DNA of 58,255 bases, taken from Marinilabiliaceae bacterium (lineage in GTDB: Bacteria > Bacteroidota > Bacteroidia > Bacteroidales > Marinilabiliaceae). Both the position numbers and the translations under genes were made by a program. The stretch spans positions 1 through 58,255 of the forward strand of contig JAFGBR010000005.1 of assembly GCA_016933045.1 (NCBI GenBank). Reading direction: 5' to 3'. Shown here one piece after another: positions 10,401 to 18,678 of the stretch (within the stretch, counting starts at the first letter, position 1; each line of letters opens with the position of its first letter). The notes under the pieces were generated by a model. That model ran no database searches. It saw only the letters and a list, made by a program, of their open reading frames with translations, and was not told the origin of the DNA.

Positions 10401-11924
10401 CCAATCGCCAATAATATCGCCATACATAGCCGGGGCACTTCGGGTTACAGTTGTAGCACCAAAGTCACTGGCAGTTAAAATACGCTCCTCATAATCATTC
10501 ACATAATTCCAATTGTTAAACTTAACACCATCAAGCATTTCACTTTGCAAATCACCATCCCACCACAAACGAAAATTAGGATAAGAGCTTGTTATGTTGT
10601 TAGTAATTTTTCCATCCTGCACATTATATATCCCATCAGTAAAGGTCCACATTTCAAAACCCGGATGATTGGGATCTAAATCGGCCGCATTTCCACGAGC
10701 GTAATCGCCAATATATGACTGATATTGTGTTTGTAACAATTCACCATTACTGGCATCATAATAGTACCAAGCCAATCCATTTGCATTATCTTGCTGAATT
10801 CCATAACCCTCTAAACCAGGTCGATCGGGATCCAAATCGCCAATATGAAACCTGTCGCCATGTACAACTCCCAAAGGACCTAACGAATAAAGCAACGAAC
10901 CATCTTCATTAACAACAGTTCCTCCATCGCAAATTTCATCTTTACCATCTAAATCAACATCAACCATTCTTAACTGATGAAATTCGGGGCAGTTACCCGG
11001 ATCAGTCCATAACCATTGTTCTGAAATAGTACCCGATGAATAATCATAAGCAGCTATTAAACGGTTAAACCAACCGTTATCTTTTCTGTTTTTAGCTTTA
11101 GCAATTACCGAAGGGTTAATTCCATCGAGATAAGCTATTGCTAATTGCGATTGAAGCGGGCCATCGCTTATGAATATATCAGGCAATGCAACTCTTGATA
11201 TTTCAGCTCCGGTTTGTCCATTAAGAACAGATATGAAATTTTGAATATTATTTGAAAAAGTTACTTTAGTGCCATCACCTAATACAGTTCCGTTAGCTGT
11301 TTTCAGAATAACTTCCGATTTACCATCCATATCTAAATCATAAACAGTAACGCCATCCCACATACCGTTACATAACACGGCTGCATCACCCTCAATATTA
11401 TCCCTGTTAATACTTAAAGGCCCCAGATCTATTTGCCAAAAACGCGATCCATCAACATCGTATGCTTCAAGTTTTATGGTCTGACTAGCGTCATTTGGAA
11501 TACGAACAACAACAAATTCATATTCACTATCACCATCTAAATCACCCGACCATACCATTGGAATGTGATACGAACCAATATTATTAAGCGGCACAGTGAT
11601 AATCTGACTTGATTCAATACCAACCTGCAACGATTGAGGTTGTTCAACACCATCAACTACTGCGGCAACGGAATATTTACTACCCGATGAATATGTATCG
11701 GAATAATTTGAAACCGATAACCCCGACGCAACAAGTGAATTATCGCGATATAAATTATAGGTAGTACCGTTATTAAACTCATCAGCTTTTATCCTCCAAC
11801 TTACAAATGTTGAACTTCCATTTCGAACAGCAACTGTTCCCCGTCCCAAATTCTCCATTTTTCTTTGAGCATTTAATCCCGCCAAAGAAAAAACAACAAC
11901 TAATAGTAAAATAATTCTCTTCAT
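7452..11924 (-). CDS. Rhamnogalacturonan lyase (PL11) with autotransporter-type repeats and T9SS tail
   Basis: A 1490-residue secreted enzyme. Residues 1-19 are a signal peptide (ending LAGLNAQ). Residues about 20-565 match polysaccharide lyase family 11 (YesW/YesX type): ENLGRGTVAVR, then a propeller with calcium-type repeats such as SGDLDGDSEYE, DLDMDGKSE and VDVDLDGKDE. PL11 cleaves the rhamnogalacturonan-I backbone by beta-elimination. Residues about 570-1400 carry at least four autotransporter-associated beta-strand repeats (near 658, 921, 1021 and 1225) of the form G-x-G-x-L-x-K-x-G...Y-x-G-x-T-x-I-x-x-G. Residues about 1410-1490 are a T9SS type A sorting domain (VWPNPVNDILNV, LSAGVYLVKV, ending KFNKQ). 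Typical PL11 enzymes are about 600 residues, so the repeat region more than doubles the length. The repeats probably form a beta-helical stalk; whether the protein is released or anchored is unknown. Confidence 0.92.
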   Translation of the reverse strand: MKRIILLLVVVFSLAGLNAQRKMENLGRGTVAVRNGSSTFVSWRIKADEFNNGTTYNLYRDNSLVASGLSVSNYSDTYSSGSKYSVAAVVDGVEQPQSLQVGIESSQIITVPLNNIGSYHIPMVWSGDLDGDSEYEFVVVRIPNDASQTIKLEAYDVDGSRFWQIDLGPLSINRDNIEGDAAVLCNGMWDGVTVYDLDMDGKSEVILKTANGTVLGDGTKVTFSNNIQNFISVLNGQTGAEISRVALPDIFISDGPLQSQLAIAYLDGINPSVIAKAKNRKDNGWFNRLIAAYDYSSGTISEQWLWTDPGNCPEFHQLRMVDVDLDGKDEICDGGTVVNEDGSLLYSLGPLGVVHGDRFHIGDLDPDRPGLEGYGIQQDNANGLAWYYYDASNGELLQTQYQSYIGDYARGNAADLDPNHPGFEMWTFTDGIYNVQDGKITNNITSSYPNFRLWWDGDLQSEMLDGVKFNNWNYVNDYEERILTASDFGATTVTRSAPAMYGDIIGDWREEVVFARNDHNALLIFTTINPTNERIYTLLQNPEYRLCLTAKGYYQSAQLDYFLGYDMSTPPTPAIINAKTVWNGNESLNWNESDNNWLVNGVSGNYSENDTVLFGIIDESHTSVVVNEIIEPAMTFVMSPVDYSFSGTGEISGSGDLVKSGSSLLTMNINGSYSGKTRIEQGTVVVNDTLSNSDVVVFGGATLAGSGVINGNCTFENRSILSPGTQSETATFTLSKSLLLNKGIICEFDITDDSTNMVNPSDKIMVGGDLTIETGVNIIINAFDDEIKPGYYPLIAYSGSITGNLSSIKVDGLFGRKYSLIDTLKTITLKILGTRNASSITWSGLGDTWDLLETPNFLLDNSETTFVSGDTVVFNQQGVANTTVNILGELPVGDLTVDVDKLSYTFAGNGVIGGNGGLTKTGSGGLLMRNGNNTYLGKTVIKEGFLEVTSLNTSGSPSSIGANESNAPSQFVIENARLKYRSSDNSYTDKGMTLSGQKDTIEIVSVVSTLSVGGTLTGSGQLVKRGAGKLYLLNNSNTYTGGTVIEAGEIQLNDPGNYATIRALGTGSVTFKGGTLSLGNTTSGTECPINFVVPEGYSGTLNSDARCNFSGSLTGSGTFNVYNPGTIDRTTYNGNWSMFSGTINATGNRFRLRSSLGYAKATFKLNSGVTMYFDAGSSSSNSEAQSVRIGGLSGGAGSSLFDENWVIGENNINSIYSGVISGYSVTKKGNASLFLYGNNTYTGGTFIDAGNLILLNSTGSGCGTGIVNVNSGGTFGGSGICGGSVAVKSGGTLAPGIAYPYSGLTITKPVTMYDGSKMVILLNNLTLKTDKVITGANSITINGTLEIVNRSGEDFKIGDEFQIINGTNINGQFDQIIPETPGDGLAWDLSQLNQSGIIKVAVANGILGVSVLNESVQVWPNPVNDILNVRSLNDDIISFIEIQTINGNNLFAYNINSSIQQIDLSSLSAGVYLVKVQIGDRIVVLKFNKQ

Positions 11925-12141
11925 AATGTGTAAATTAATTTCAAATTATCATCCCGCAGGAAAAATACAATATTCATATTATCATGTAAAAAACCTCCTC
12001 GCAGATCGCTTCTTTATTATTATTGCAAGATGGTAAAAATGAAGCCCATTCCTGTTATCAATTCTTGACAGCTTTTTATCAATATCTGCCAAAACAATAC
12101 ACAAAACCTTATAAAATCCATTATTACGTAATTAAAAAATT

Positions 12142-12173
12142 ATTGAATACTCAATTAAATAACATTACATTTG
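12142..12173 (+). promoter_or_regulatory. Candidate promoter for the DsrE-like gene
   Basis: ATTG (12142-12145), a 20-base spacer and a perfect -7 element TACATTTG (12166-12173). The spacing fits the Bacteroidota consensus. A start site near 12180 gives a short leader to the ATG at 12203. Confidence 0.6.
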
Positions 12174-12202
12174 TTATAACTACTATATATTAATCTCAAA
12201 AA

Positions 12203-12562
12203 ATGCAAAAAATATTAATCATTTTTAACCGAGAACCATACGATAATACAGATGTAACATGGAACGGACTACGACTTGCTGATACACTAAATAAAAAAGG
12301 GCACGATGTAAGAATATTCCTTATGAATGATTCTGTTGATATGGCACGCGACATATTAAAACCACCACATGGTTATGATCAGGATTTATCCCAAATGCTT
12401 AAAGAATTAATTAGCAAAGGAGTTCCTGTTCAGGTTTGTGGAACTTGCATGGCAAGATGTGGAATATACAAAAATCATCCATACTTCGAAGGTGCAGAAA
12501 CATCAACAATGGGCTTTTTGGCCGATTGGGTTGCTGATTGTGATAAAGTAATTACATTTTAA
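12203..12562 (+). CDS. DsrE/DsrF-like family protein
   Basis: A 119-residue cytoplasmic protein of the DsrE/TusD fold: a beta strand at the start (KILIIFNREPYDN), an alternating alpha/beta pattern, VRIFLMNDSV in the middle, and a cysteine cluster C79-x2-C82-x3-C86 in the motif VCGTCMARCG. DsrE family members bind or relay sulfur through a conserved cysteine near this position. It stands alone, without TusBC or DsrFH partners, so a sulfur-relay role is only suggested by fold. The cysteine spacing could also bind a metal. It has its own promoter and reads away from the lyase gene. Confidence 0.85.
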   Translation: MQKILIIFNREPYDNTDVTWNGLRLADTLNKKGHDVRIFLMNDSVDMARDILKPPHGYDQDLSQMLKELISKGVPVQVCGTCMARCGIYKNHPYFEGAETSTMGFLADWVADCDKVITF

Positions 12563-12671
12563 AAATCATTAAACCAGCCATGTGCATAACATAATCACAC
12601 ACGAAAATCATTTACTATTACCACCTGTATACTAACAGACTTATTTGATTTTTTTATTAAAATATTTTCGT

Positions 12672-13295
12672 ATGAAACAGAATACTTTCGATAGTTTAGT
12701 TACCGATTATGAAGCTTGGTTTATAAAAAACAAAGTTCTTTTTCAAACAGAACTACTTGCTTTAAAAAAAGTTATCCCAAATCAAAAAAAAGGAATAGAA
12801 ATTGGCATAGGCAGTGGCATATTTGCCGAACAACTAGGAATAAAACAAGGCATTGACCCTTCAGAAGGAATGCTTGAATACGCAAAAAAAAGAGGATTAG
12901 ATGTACAACCGGGAGTAGCTGAAGATATTCCTTTCGATGACGAATCATTCGATTTTACTGCGTTTATTACCTCAATATGCTTTATTAACAATCCTCAACA
13001 AGCAATAAACGAAGCATATAGAATTTTAAAAAAAGATGGTGAAATTATAATTGCAATTATTGATAAAGCAACATCATTTGGGAAATTTTTACATCAACAA
13101 AAAGATAAAAGCAAGTTTTACAAACATGCCAGTTTCTTTACTGCCGATGAAATAATTGAACTCCTCGAAAACAACTCGTTTAAAATAGTTCAAATTTTAC
13201 AAACCCTCGAAAACCCGGCCTCTACCTCCATTGAGGATCCAAAACAAGGGCATGGGAAAGGGAGTTTTGTAGTTATTAAAGGAGTTAAAAAATAA
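12672..13295 (+). CDS. Class I SAM-dependent methyltransferase
   Basis: A 207-residue cytoplasmic methyltransferase. The SAM-binding loop is visible as IEIGIGSGIFAEQL, followed by the acidic residue after strand 2 (GIDPSEGML), the motif EDIPFDDESFDF, and the post-motif LKKDGEIIIAII, the usual order in the Methyltransf_11 group. Substrate cannot be read from the sequence. The start at 12672 (MKQNTF) is favoured; an upstream ATG at 12645 would add nine hydrophobic residues. It lies 109 bases after the DsrE-like gene and 31 bases before the GH13 gene, so the three may be co-transcribed, but no shared pathway is evident. Confidence 0.85.
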   Translation: MKQNTFDSLVTDYEAWFIKNKVLFQTELLALKKVIPNQKKGIEIGIGSGIFAEQLGIKQGIDPSEGMLEYAKKRGLDVQPGVAEDIPFDDESFDFTAFITSICFINNPQQAINEAYRILKKDGEIIIAIIDKATSFGKFLHQQKDKSKFYKHASFFTADEIIELLENNSFKIVQILQTLENPASTSIEDPKQGHGKGSFVVIKGVKK

Positions 13296-13326
13296 TTCGG
13301 GTTATTTCAATGCTTATACACCAAAT

Positions 13327-14484
13327 ATGGAAGTAAAAGCCCCCAATTGGTTTCAAAAAGCAAAAATTTACCATATTCTTGTTGATCGTTTCTCCGGATC
13401 GATAACTGGTAAAAATCGTCCCCAATTTATGGGTGGTACCATAAAAGGAATTATTGAAAAACTCGATTACCTATCCAACCTGGGTATAAATACTTTATGG
13501 CTCTCTCCTTTTTTTCGAACAACAGCTTACCATGGCTATCACATAACCGATTTTTATAAAACCGATGACCGATTTGGCACTATCGATGACATAAAAACAC
13601 TTATTACTGAAAGCCATAAACTCAACCTCAAAATAATTACCGATTTCGTTCCAAACCATTGTTCTTCACATCACCCCTTTTTTGTCGATGCTCAATCAAA
13701 TATCGACAGTCAATATTTTTCATGGTTTTATTTTAAACAATGGCCATCGAACTATTTGTGCTTTATGGATTATAAATCGTTACCTAAATTAAACCTAAAC
13801 AACAACGCAACATATAAACACATTACTGAAGCTGCAAAATACTGGCTTTCACTAGGTTTCGACGGCTTCCGACTCGACCACGCAATTGGACCTGATCACA
13901 AGTTCTGGCAACTATTTTATCACGATATTAAAAAATCATACCCAAATACCGTTTTAATTGGCGAAGTGTGGGGACAAGGCTTTTCGCCAAGGTTATTCAA
14001 TACTATTGGCATTAAAAACAAAAGTATTCGCCGAATAACTGGTTTAACTCAGGATAGTTTACAACACGAATACATTGGAGTACTTGATGCTGTATTCGAC
14101 TTTAAACTACAATATTACATTAATCACGAAGTAAAAAAAGGATCAGGTTTTACAAAAAACAAACACTTCATTAAAACCGTACAAAATCACCTTTCGAAAT
14201 ATCCTAACTCCTACCCGGTATTGTTTCTCGACAACCACGACATGAACCGCTTTATGCTAAGTTGCAATAATAACTTTGATTTATTGCTCGAAACTCTTGA
14301 GTTTATTCTTTCCCTAAATAAACCAATAGTAATTTATTATGGTACAGAATATGGTGTAACCCAATCACGCCCGTTTGGATCAGAACCCCACTCCGATTTA
14401 CTTGCCCGAGCCCCTTTTAAATGGCAAAAAATAAGCAAACAAAAAATTGATAAAGTACGTAATATAATAACATCACACACTTAA
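13327..14484 (+). CDS. GH13 alpha-amylase family enzyme (cytoplasmic)
   Basis: A 385-residue glycosidase of the alpha-amylase family without a signal peptide, so probably cytoplasmic. The four family regions are present: TDFVPNH (105-111), GFRLDHA with nucleophile D184, IGEVWG with acid/base E213, and FLDNHD with the transition-state stabiliser D304. The chain is short for the family (usually 450-600), and the C-terminal beta domain appears reduced or missing: it ends about 80 residues after D304. The likely role is hydrolysis or transfer on alpha-linked glucans or short oligosaccharides inside the cell; the specific activity is unknown. A small exported protein gene follows 30 bases downstream in the same frame. 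Confidence 0.9.
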   Translation: MEVKAPNWFQKAKIYHILVDRFSGSITGKNRPQFMGGTIKGIIEKLDYLSNLGINTLWLSPFFRTTAYHGYHITDFYKTDDRFGTIDDIKTLITESHKLNLKIITDFVPNHCSSHHPFFVDAQSNIDSQYFSWFYFKQWPSNYLCFMDYKSLPKLNLNNNATYKHITEAAKYWLSLGFDGFRLDHAIGPDHKFWQLFYHDIKKSYPNTVLIGEVWGQGFSPRLFNTIGIKNKSIRRITGLTQDSLQHEYIGVLDAVFDFKLQYYINHEVKKGSGFTKNKHFIKTVQNHLSKYPNSYPVLFLDNHDMNRFMLSCNNNFDLLLETLEFILSLNKPIVIYYGTEYGVTQSRPFGSEPHSDLLARAPFKWQKISKQKIDKVRNIITSHT

Positions 14485-14514
14485 CAAAAAACATATTTCG
14501 CAAGTATCAATATA

Positions 14515-14751
14515 TTGATTAAAAAAATAAACATAAAAGCTCAACTAATTTTATTAGGATTATTACTCTGCAGTGGTTCGTATTCATCTCACGAAGAAGA
14601 TGATGAAGAAATAGCAATTAACCTTAATGAATTTGAAGGAAAAACTATAGAATGCATAGAATATGATGATGAGATATTATATGTATCGTTTACTGATGAC
14701 ACTGAAGTATCTGTGTATTCTGAAACTTATTCAATAATAATTGATTATTAA
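14515..14751 (+). CDS. Small acidic exported protein, TTG start
   Basis: A 78-residue reading frame that starts at TTG; no ATG or GTG is available between the GH13 stop and the hydrophobic segment. It begins with lysines and a hydrophobic stretch (LILLGLLLC), like a signal peptide, then becomes very acidic (HEEDDEEIAINLNEF, YDDEILYVSFTDDTE). A cysteine follows LLL, but the residue before it is leucine, so a lipobox is doubtful. It may be a small periplasmic or surface protein, co-transcribed with the GH13 gene 30 bases upstream. I do not recognise a family. Confidence 0.5.
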   Translation: MIKKINIKAQLILLGLLLCSGSYSSHEEDDEEIAINLNEFEGKTIECIEYDDEILYVSFTDDTEVSVYSETYSIIIDY

Positions 14752-14885
14752 TACACCTAAACTCATTATTATAAAGCTTACCAATTTACACCGGCAAAAT
14801 AGACAAAGGATTAATACTGTACTTATTTTTTATTGCAATACCTTACGTTTTTTAGGTAACACGTAATAACTTTATCACGTTCGAT

Positions 14886-17800
14886 TTATCCCCCCTTTCT
14901 GTACTTACCCGGACTTACACCAAACTGCTTTGAAAAACTACGTGAAAAATTTGAAAGTTCAGAAAAACCAACCATTTCAGCAATCTCTGTAATAGTTAAA
15001 TCTTTATTTTGCAAAAGCTCTTTCGCCTTGTTTAAACGCACTGAATTAATATAATCATGAACCGTTTTACCAGTAAGCGCATCAATTTTCCGATATAATT
15101 GCCGCTGACTAACAGAGAGATGTACGGCCAGCATTTGCTGGTTAAATGAAACATCGCTAACCTTTTCGAGTATATATTGTTGTGCCTTTCTCATAAATAT
15201 ATCATCAAGCGATTCCGTTGTTTTAACAGAAACCAGATTATGCGAATAATACCCCTGAAGCCGTTTTCGGTTATCGATTAGACTTATTATTTGCATTTGC
15301 AAAAGCTCACTATTAAAAGGCTTATCGTGATATAAATCAGCACCAGTACCAAACCCTTCTATCTTTGCTTCGTGCGACACTTTTGCTGTTAACAGTATAA
15401 TTGGTATATGACTAGTTCGTTCATCCAGCTTTAATTTCGAACTCATAGCCATTCCATCCATAACAGGCATCATCACATCGCTAATAATTAAATCGGGTAT
15501 TCGATCCTGGGCAATAGTAAATCCTTCAAGTCCATCATTGGCAACATACACACGGTACTTTTTTTGCAAAACTTGTTGCAAATAAATTTGAATATCCTTT
15601 TCGTCATCAACAACCAATATTTCAAAACAATCCTCGTTGTTTATTTCATTGTTATTACAAATACCACCATCATAATCATCAGTAATACTATTATCAGAAC
15701 CTAATACCTTTACAAAAGGCAATAACAGTTCAAAACAGGTACCCTCGCCGATTTCGCTAACCAACTTTATTTCACCCCCCAATAAATCAACAAGTTTTTT
15801 TACAAGTGCCAACCCAATTCCGGTACTTTCACCTGCAAATGGTTTAATACTAGCATTAGAATAAAAAGGATTAAAAATACCCTTTTGTGCCTCCAAAGAA
15901 ATACCAATTCCCGAGTCTTTAACCAACAACTTTAAAAATTGTTGCTCAATAATCATCTGAACAATAATTATTCCTCCATCAGGAGTATATTTAAATGCGT
16001 TAGAAACAATATTTACCACAATTTTCTCAACCTTATCGGCATCAATGCTGCAACTTTGATCAAACGATAAATATTCAATACGAAAATCAATTTTACGTTT
16101 TTCGGACTGATACTCAAATCTACTTAATATATCATTTAAAAACTCAAAAAGCTTAACCTCTTTAAAATGCAAAGTTTCCTGCCCCACTTCAACCTTACGA
16201 AAATCGAGCAATTGATTAATCAAGTCGTGCAATCTTTTAGCATTTTTTTGAATCAATAAAAGAACCGAACTTTCTTTATTTTTTGGCACCTCCCCCTTCA
16301 CCAATTGATCGAGAGGATCGATAATCAACGATAGTGGAGTTCTTATTTCGTGCGACACCGAAGTGAAAAACTCCAGTTTTGCAGCATTCACCTCCTGATC
16401 TTTTTCATTACGTATTTTCTCAATTTCAAGTTCTTGTTTTAATTTTTCGCGCCAAAAAAGCAATCGAAACAATATCACAATCACCAAAGCAATAACAATT
16501 ACGTACAACAAATAAGCCCACCATGTTCGCCACCACGGAGGCAATACAGTTATTATCAACTGTACCGGATTGGGATTCCAAACCCCATCACTATTGGCAG
16601 CCATTACCTTAAAAAAATATTTACCATCGTTAAGGTTAGAATAACCAGCTATACGACGACCTGCATCTGCCTCAATCCAACCTTGATCGAACCCATCAAG
16701 CATATATTTATATTTATTACCTGATGGATTTGAATAATGCAAACCTACAAACTCAACACTAAAACTCTTATAATTGTATTCTATTTCAATTTCGCTGGTT
16801 AAAATAAGCGATTGAGAAAGAATAACCTTATCTTGAAATATCTCCCCAACTTCAATCCATTTGTTTTGAACCCTTAATCTGGTTATATAAACATTTGGCA
16901 AAAAAGGGTTATCCCTAATACTGTCCGCATCAAATACCGTTAACCCCTTGCTTCCTCCAAAATAAAAACGATTTGAAATACTACTTTTAAAAAAAGCATT
17001 CTGGTTAAATTCATTTCCAGGCAAACCATCATCTTTATTATAAGTCCGAAACCCCCATCCATCTTTACTTTTCGTTATTCTTGTTAATCCTTTAATATGA
17101 CTCACCCAAATATCCCCGGCATTATCGGTCAACATACCCATAATCAATTCATCCGGGAAACCGGTTTCAACAGTCATTCTAATCAACTTATCGCTTTTGG
17201 GGTTTAAACAACACAAGCCGTTATTTGTCCCTATCCAAATATTATAATCCTTATCTTCCAATAAGGTAAGCACAATATTAGCAACAATAGAATTTTTATC
17301 ACCCGGAATAAACTGATAATCCTTAATTCTTTTCAACTCGCCAGTTGTAATAAAATCAGAATCACGCTCCAATACAGATATCCCTCCCCCTTCAGTTCCA
17401 ATCCACAAATTATTATTTTTATCCTCAAGGATAGTACGAACCCGAGGTGTGTTTAAAAATTTTGTTGGATCGTATCCTATAAAAGTATCTAACTCTCTGT
17501 TTAATCGGGCGAAACCATTAAAGGTGCCAATCCATAAATCATTATTATGATCCTCCATAACCCAAAATACTCTTTTATCAGGAATTGTTCCATTCAATTG
17601 GGTATACGACGATTCAAACCTGTTAGTCTTTGCCGAAAAACGACTTAATCCATTTTTCGTTGCAATCCACACATCTCCATAATGGTCGCAATATAAATAA
17701 CGAATCTGATTATCAATAACTGAATTATTATTTAGTGGATCATGTTTATAATGAACATAACGCCCATCCCTTTTTATAACCGTAATACCATTACTAAATG

Positions 17801-18542
17801 TTCCAACCCAAATATTACCTTCTTTATCTTCAACAATACTCTTAACTACATTATCAACTAGCGTATTATTATCAAATGGCGAATGATAATAATTTTTAAA
17901 CGGTTTCGATCTGGTATCAGCTTTATATACCCCTCCTGCTTCTGTTCCAACCCATAAAATATCATGGTTATCGAAATACAAATCAGTCAAATCTTCTTCA
18001 CATATCGATTCATTTCCACCTAATTTATCTCCATAAATCAACTCCTCACCAATCCTATTTCGTTGAAATAATTTTTTCGACGACCGTTCCACTGCCCATT
18101 CAAACCCATTTCCCGAAACATGAGTACGGCTCCATTTATTACGCCTTAAACCATCTTGAATATATCCGGGAACCGAATCAGGATGAACATTATTAAACGC
18201 TTCGTATTGATAACTATATTCGGCAAAATGACCATCGCCATTAACTACCCAAAGATTTAAAAGTGAATCGATAAATAAATAATCAATACGATTATTTAAA
18301 ATACCACTACTTGTTTCTTTATCTGCTCTGAATACTTTAAACTGATACCCATCATAACGACAAACGCCTTCCCATGTTCCAAACCACACAAAACCATACT
18401 TATCTTTAACAATTCCATGAATGGTATTTTGCGATAATCCATCATCATTAGTCAGATTTGTAAATCGCAATCTATTCTCACTTTCCAAATAAATGGGAAA
18501 TAAAAATATGATAACTATAGTATATAAGATATTTTTTTTCAT
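14886..18542 (-). CDS. Hybrid two-component system regulator (HTCS)
   Basis: A 1218-residue one-protein signalling system. After a signal peptide comes a periplasmic sensor built of beta-propeller repeats (at least eight units with a W-[IV]-G-T core, such as GFVWFGTWEGV, ILWVGTEAGGV and DLWIGTFNGF), then a Y_Y_Y domain, one transmembrane helix (about 665-690), a histidine kinase with phospho-histidine in SVSHEIRTP (about 728), an HATPase domain (DSGIGIS, GIGLALVKK), a receiver with phospho-aspartate in ISDVMMPVMDG (about 1022), and a C-terminal AraC-type DNA-binding domain (ITEIAEMVGFSELSNFSRSF). In Bacteroidota such proteins sense polysaccharide fragments and switch on the matching degradation genes. 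The nearest enzyme genes are the PL11 lyase and GH2, so rhamnogalacturonan is the best guess for the ligand. Confidence 0.95.
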   Translation of the reverse strand: MKKNILYTIVIIFLFPIYLESENRLRFTNLTNDDGLSQNTIHGIVKDKYGFVWFGTWEGVCRYDGYQFKVFRADKETSSGILNNRIDYLFIDSLLNLWVVNGDGHFAEYSYQYEAFNNVHPDSVPGYIQDGLRRNKWSRTHVSGNGFEWAVERSSKKLFQRNRIGEELIYGDKLGGNESICEEDLTDLYFDNHDILWVGTEAGGVYKADTRSKPFKNYYHSPFDNNTLVDNVVKSIVEDKEGNIWVGTFSNGITVIKRDGRYVHYKHDPLNNNSVIDNQIRYLYCDHYGDVWIATKNGLSRFSAKTNRFESSYTQLNGTIPDKRVFWVMEDHNNDLWIGTFNGFARLNRELDTFIGYDPTKFLNTPRVRTILEDKNNNLWIGTEGGGISVLERDSDFITTGELKRIKDYQFIPGDKNSIVANIVLTLLEDKDYNIWIGTNNGLCCLNPKSDKLIRMTVETGFPDELIMGMLTDNAGDIWVSHIKGLTRITKSKDGWGFRTYNKDDGLPGNEFNQNAFFKSSISNRFYFGGSKGLTVFDADSIRDNPFLPNVYITRLRVQNKWIEVGEIFQDKVILSQSLILTSEIEIEYNYKSFSVEFVGLHYSNPSGNKYKYMLDGFDQGWIEADAGRRIAGYSNLNDGKYFFKVMAANSDGVWNPNPVQLIITVLPPWWRTWWAYLLYVIVIALVIVILFRLLFWREKLKQELEIEKIRNEKDQEVNAAKLEFFTSVSHEIRTPLSLIIDPLDQLVKGEVPKNKESSVLLLIQKNAKRLHDLINQLLDFRKVEVGQETLHFKEVKLFEFLNDILSRFEYQSEKRKIDFRIEYLSFDQSCSIDADKVEKIVVNIVSNAFKYTPDGGIIIVQMIIEQQFLKLLVKDSGIGISLEAQKGIFNPFYSNASIKPFAGESTGIGLALVKKLVDLLGGEIKLVSEIGEGTCFELLLPFVKVLGSDNSITDDYDGGICNNNEINNEDCFEILVVDDEKDIQIYLQQVLQKKYRVYVANDGLEGFTIAQDRIPDLIISDVMMPVMDGMAMSSKLKLDERTSHIPIILLTAKVSHEAKIEGFGTGADLYHDKPFNSELLQMQIISLIDNRKRLQGYYSHNLVSVKTTESLDDIFMRKAQQYILEKVSDVSFNQQMLAVHLSVSQRQLYRKIDALTGKTVHDYINSVRLNKAKELLQNKDLTITEIAEMVGFSELSNFSRSFSKQFGVSPGKYRKGG

Positions 18543-18631
18543 TTAAAAAACAAAGTAAATAAAAATAGCTCAACAAGTTATAAATACTTATTTATTTAAA
18601 AATTAAACATCTAATAAATAAATCCCTCACA

Positions 18632-18664
18632 TTTCGCTTAAATATTCATTTATAATTACTTTTG
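18632..18664 (+). promoter_or_regulatory. Candidate mfd promoter
   Basis: TTTC (18632-18635), a 21-base spacer and a perfect -7 element TACTTTTG (18657-18664). The GTG start at 18679 follows 14 bases after the -7 element, so the leader would be very short. Confidence 0.6.
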
Positions 18665-18678
18665 CGAAAAATTTAGTT

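Noticed and set aside
14839-14866. Hairpin TTACGT/ACGTAA or TACCT/AGGTA after the small acidic gene
   Set aside because: Stems are only 5-6 bp and mutually exclusive, with no T-run; too weak to call a terminator.
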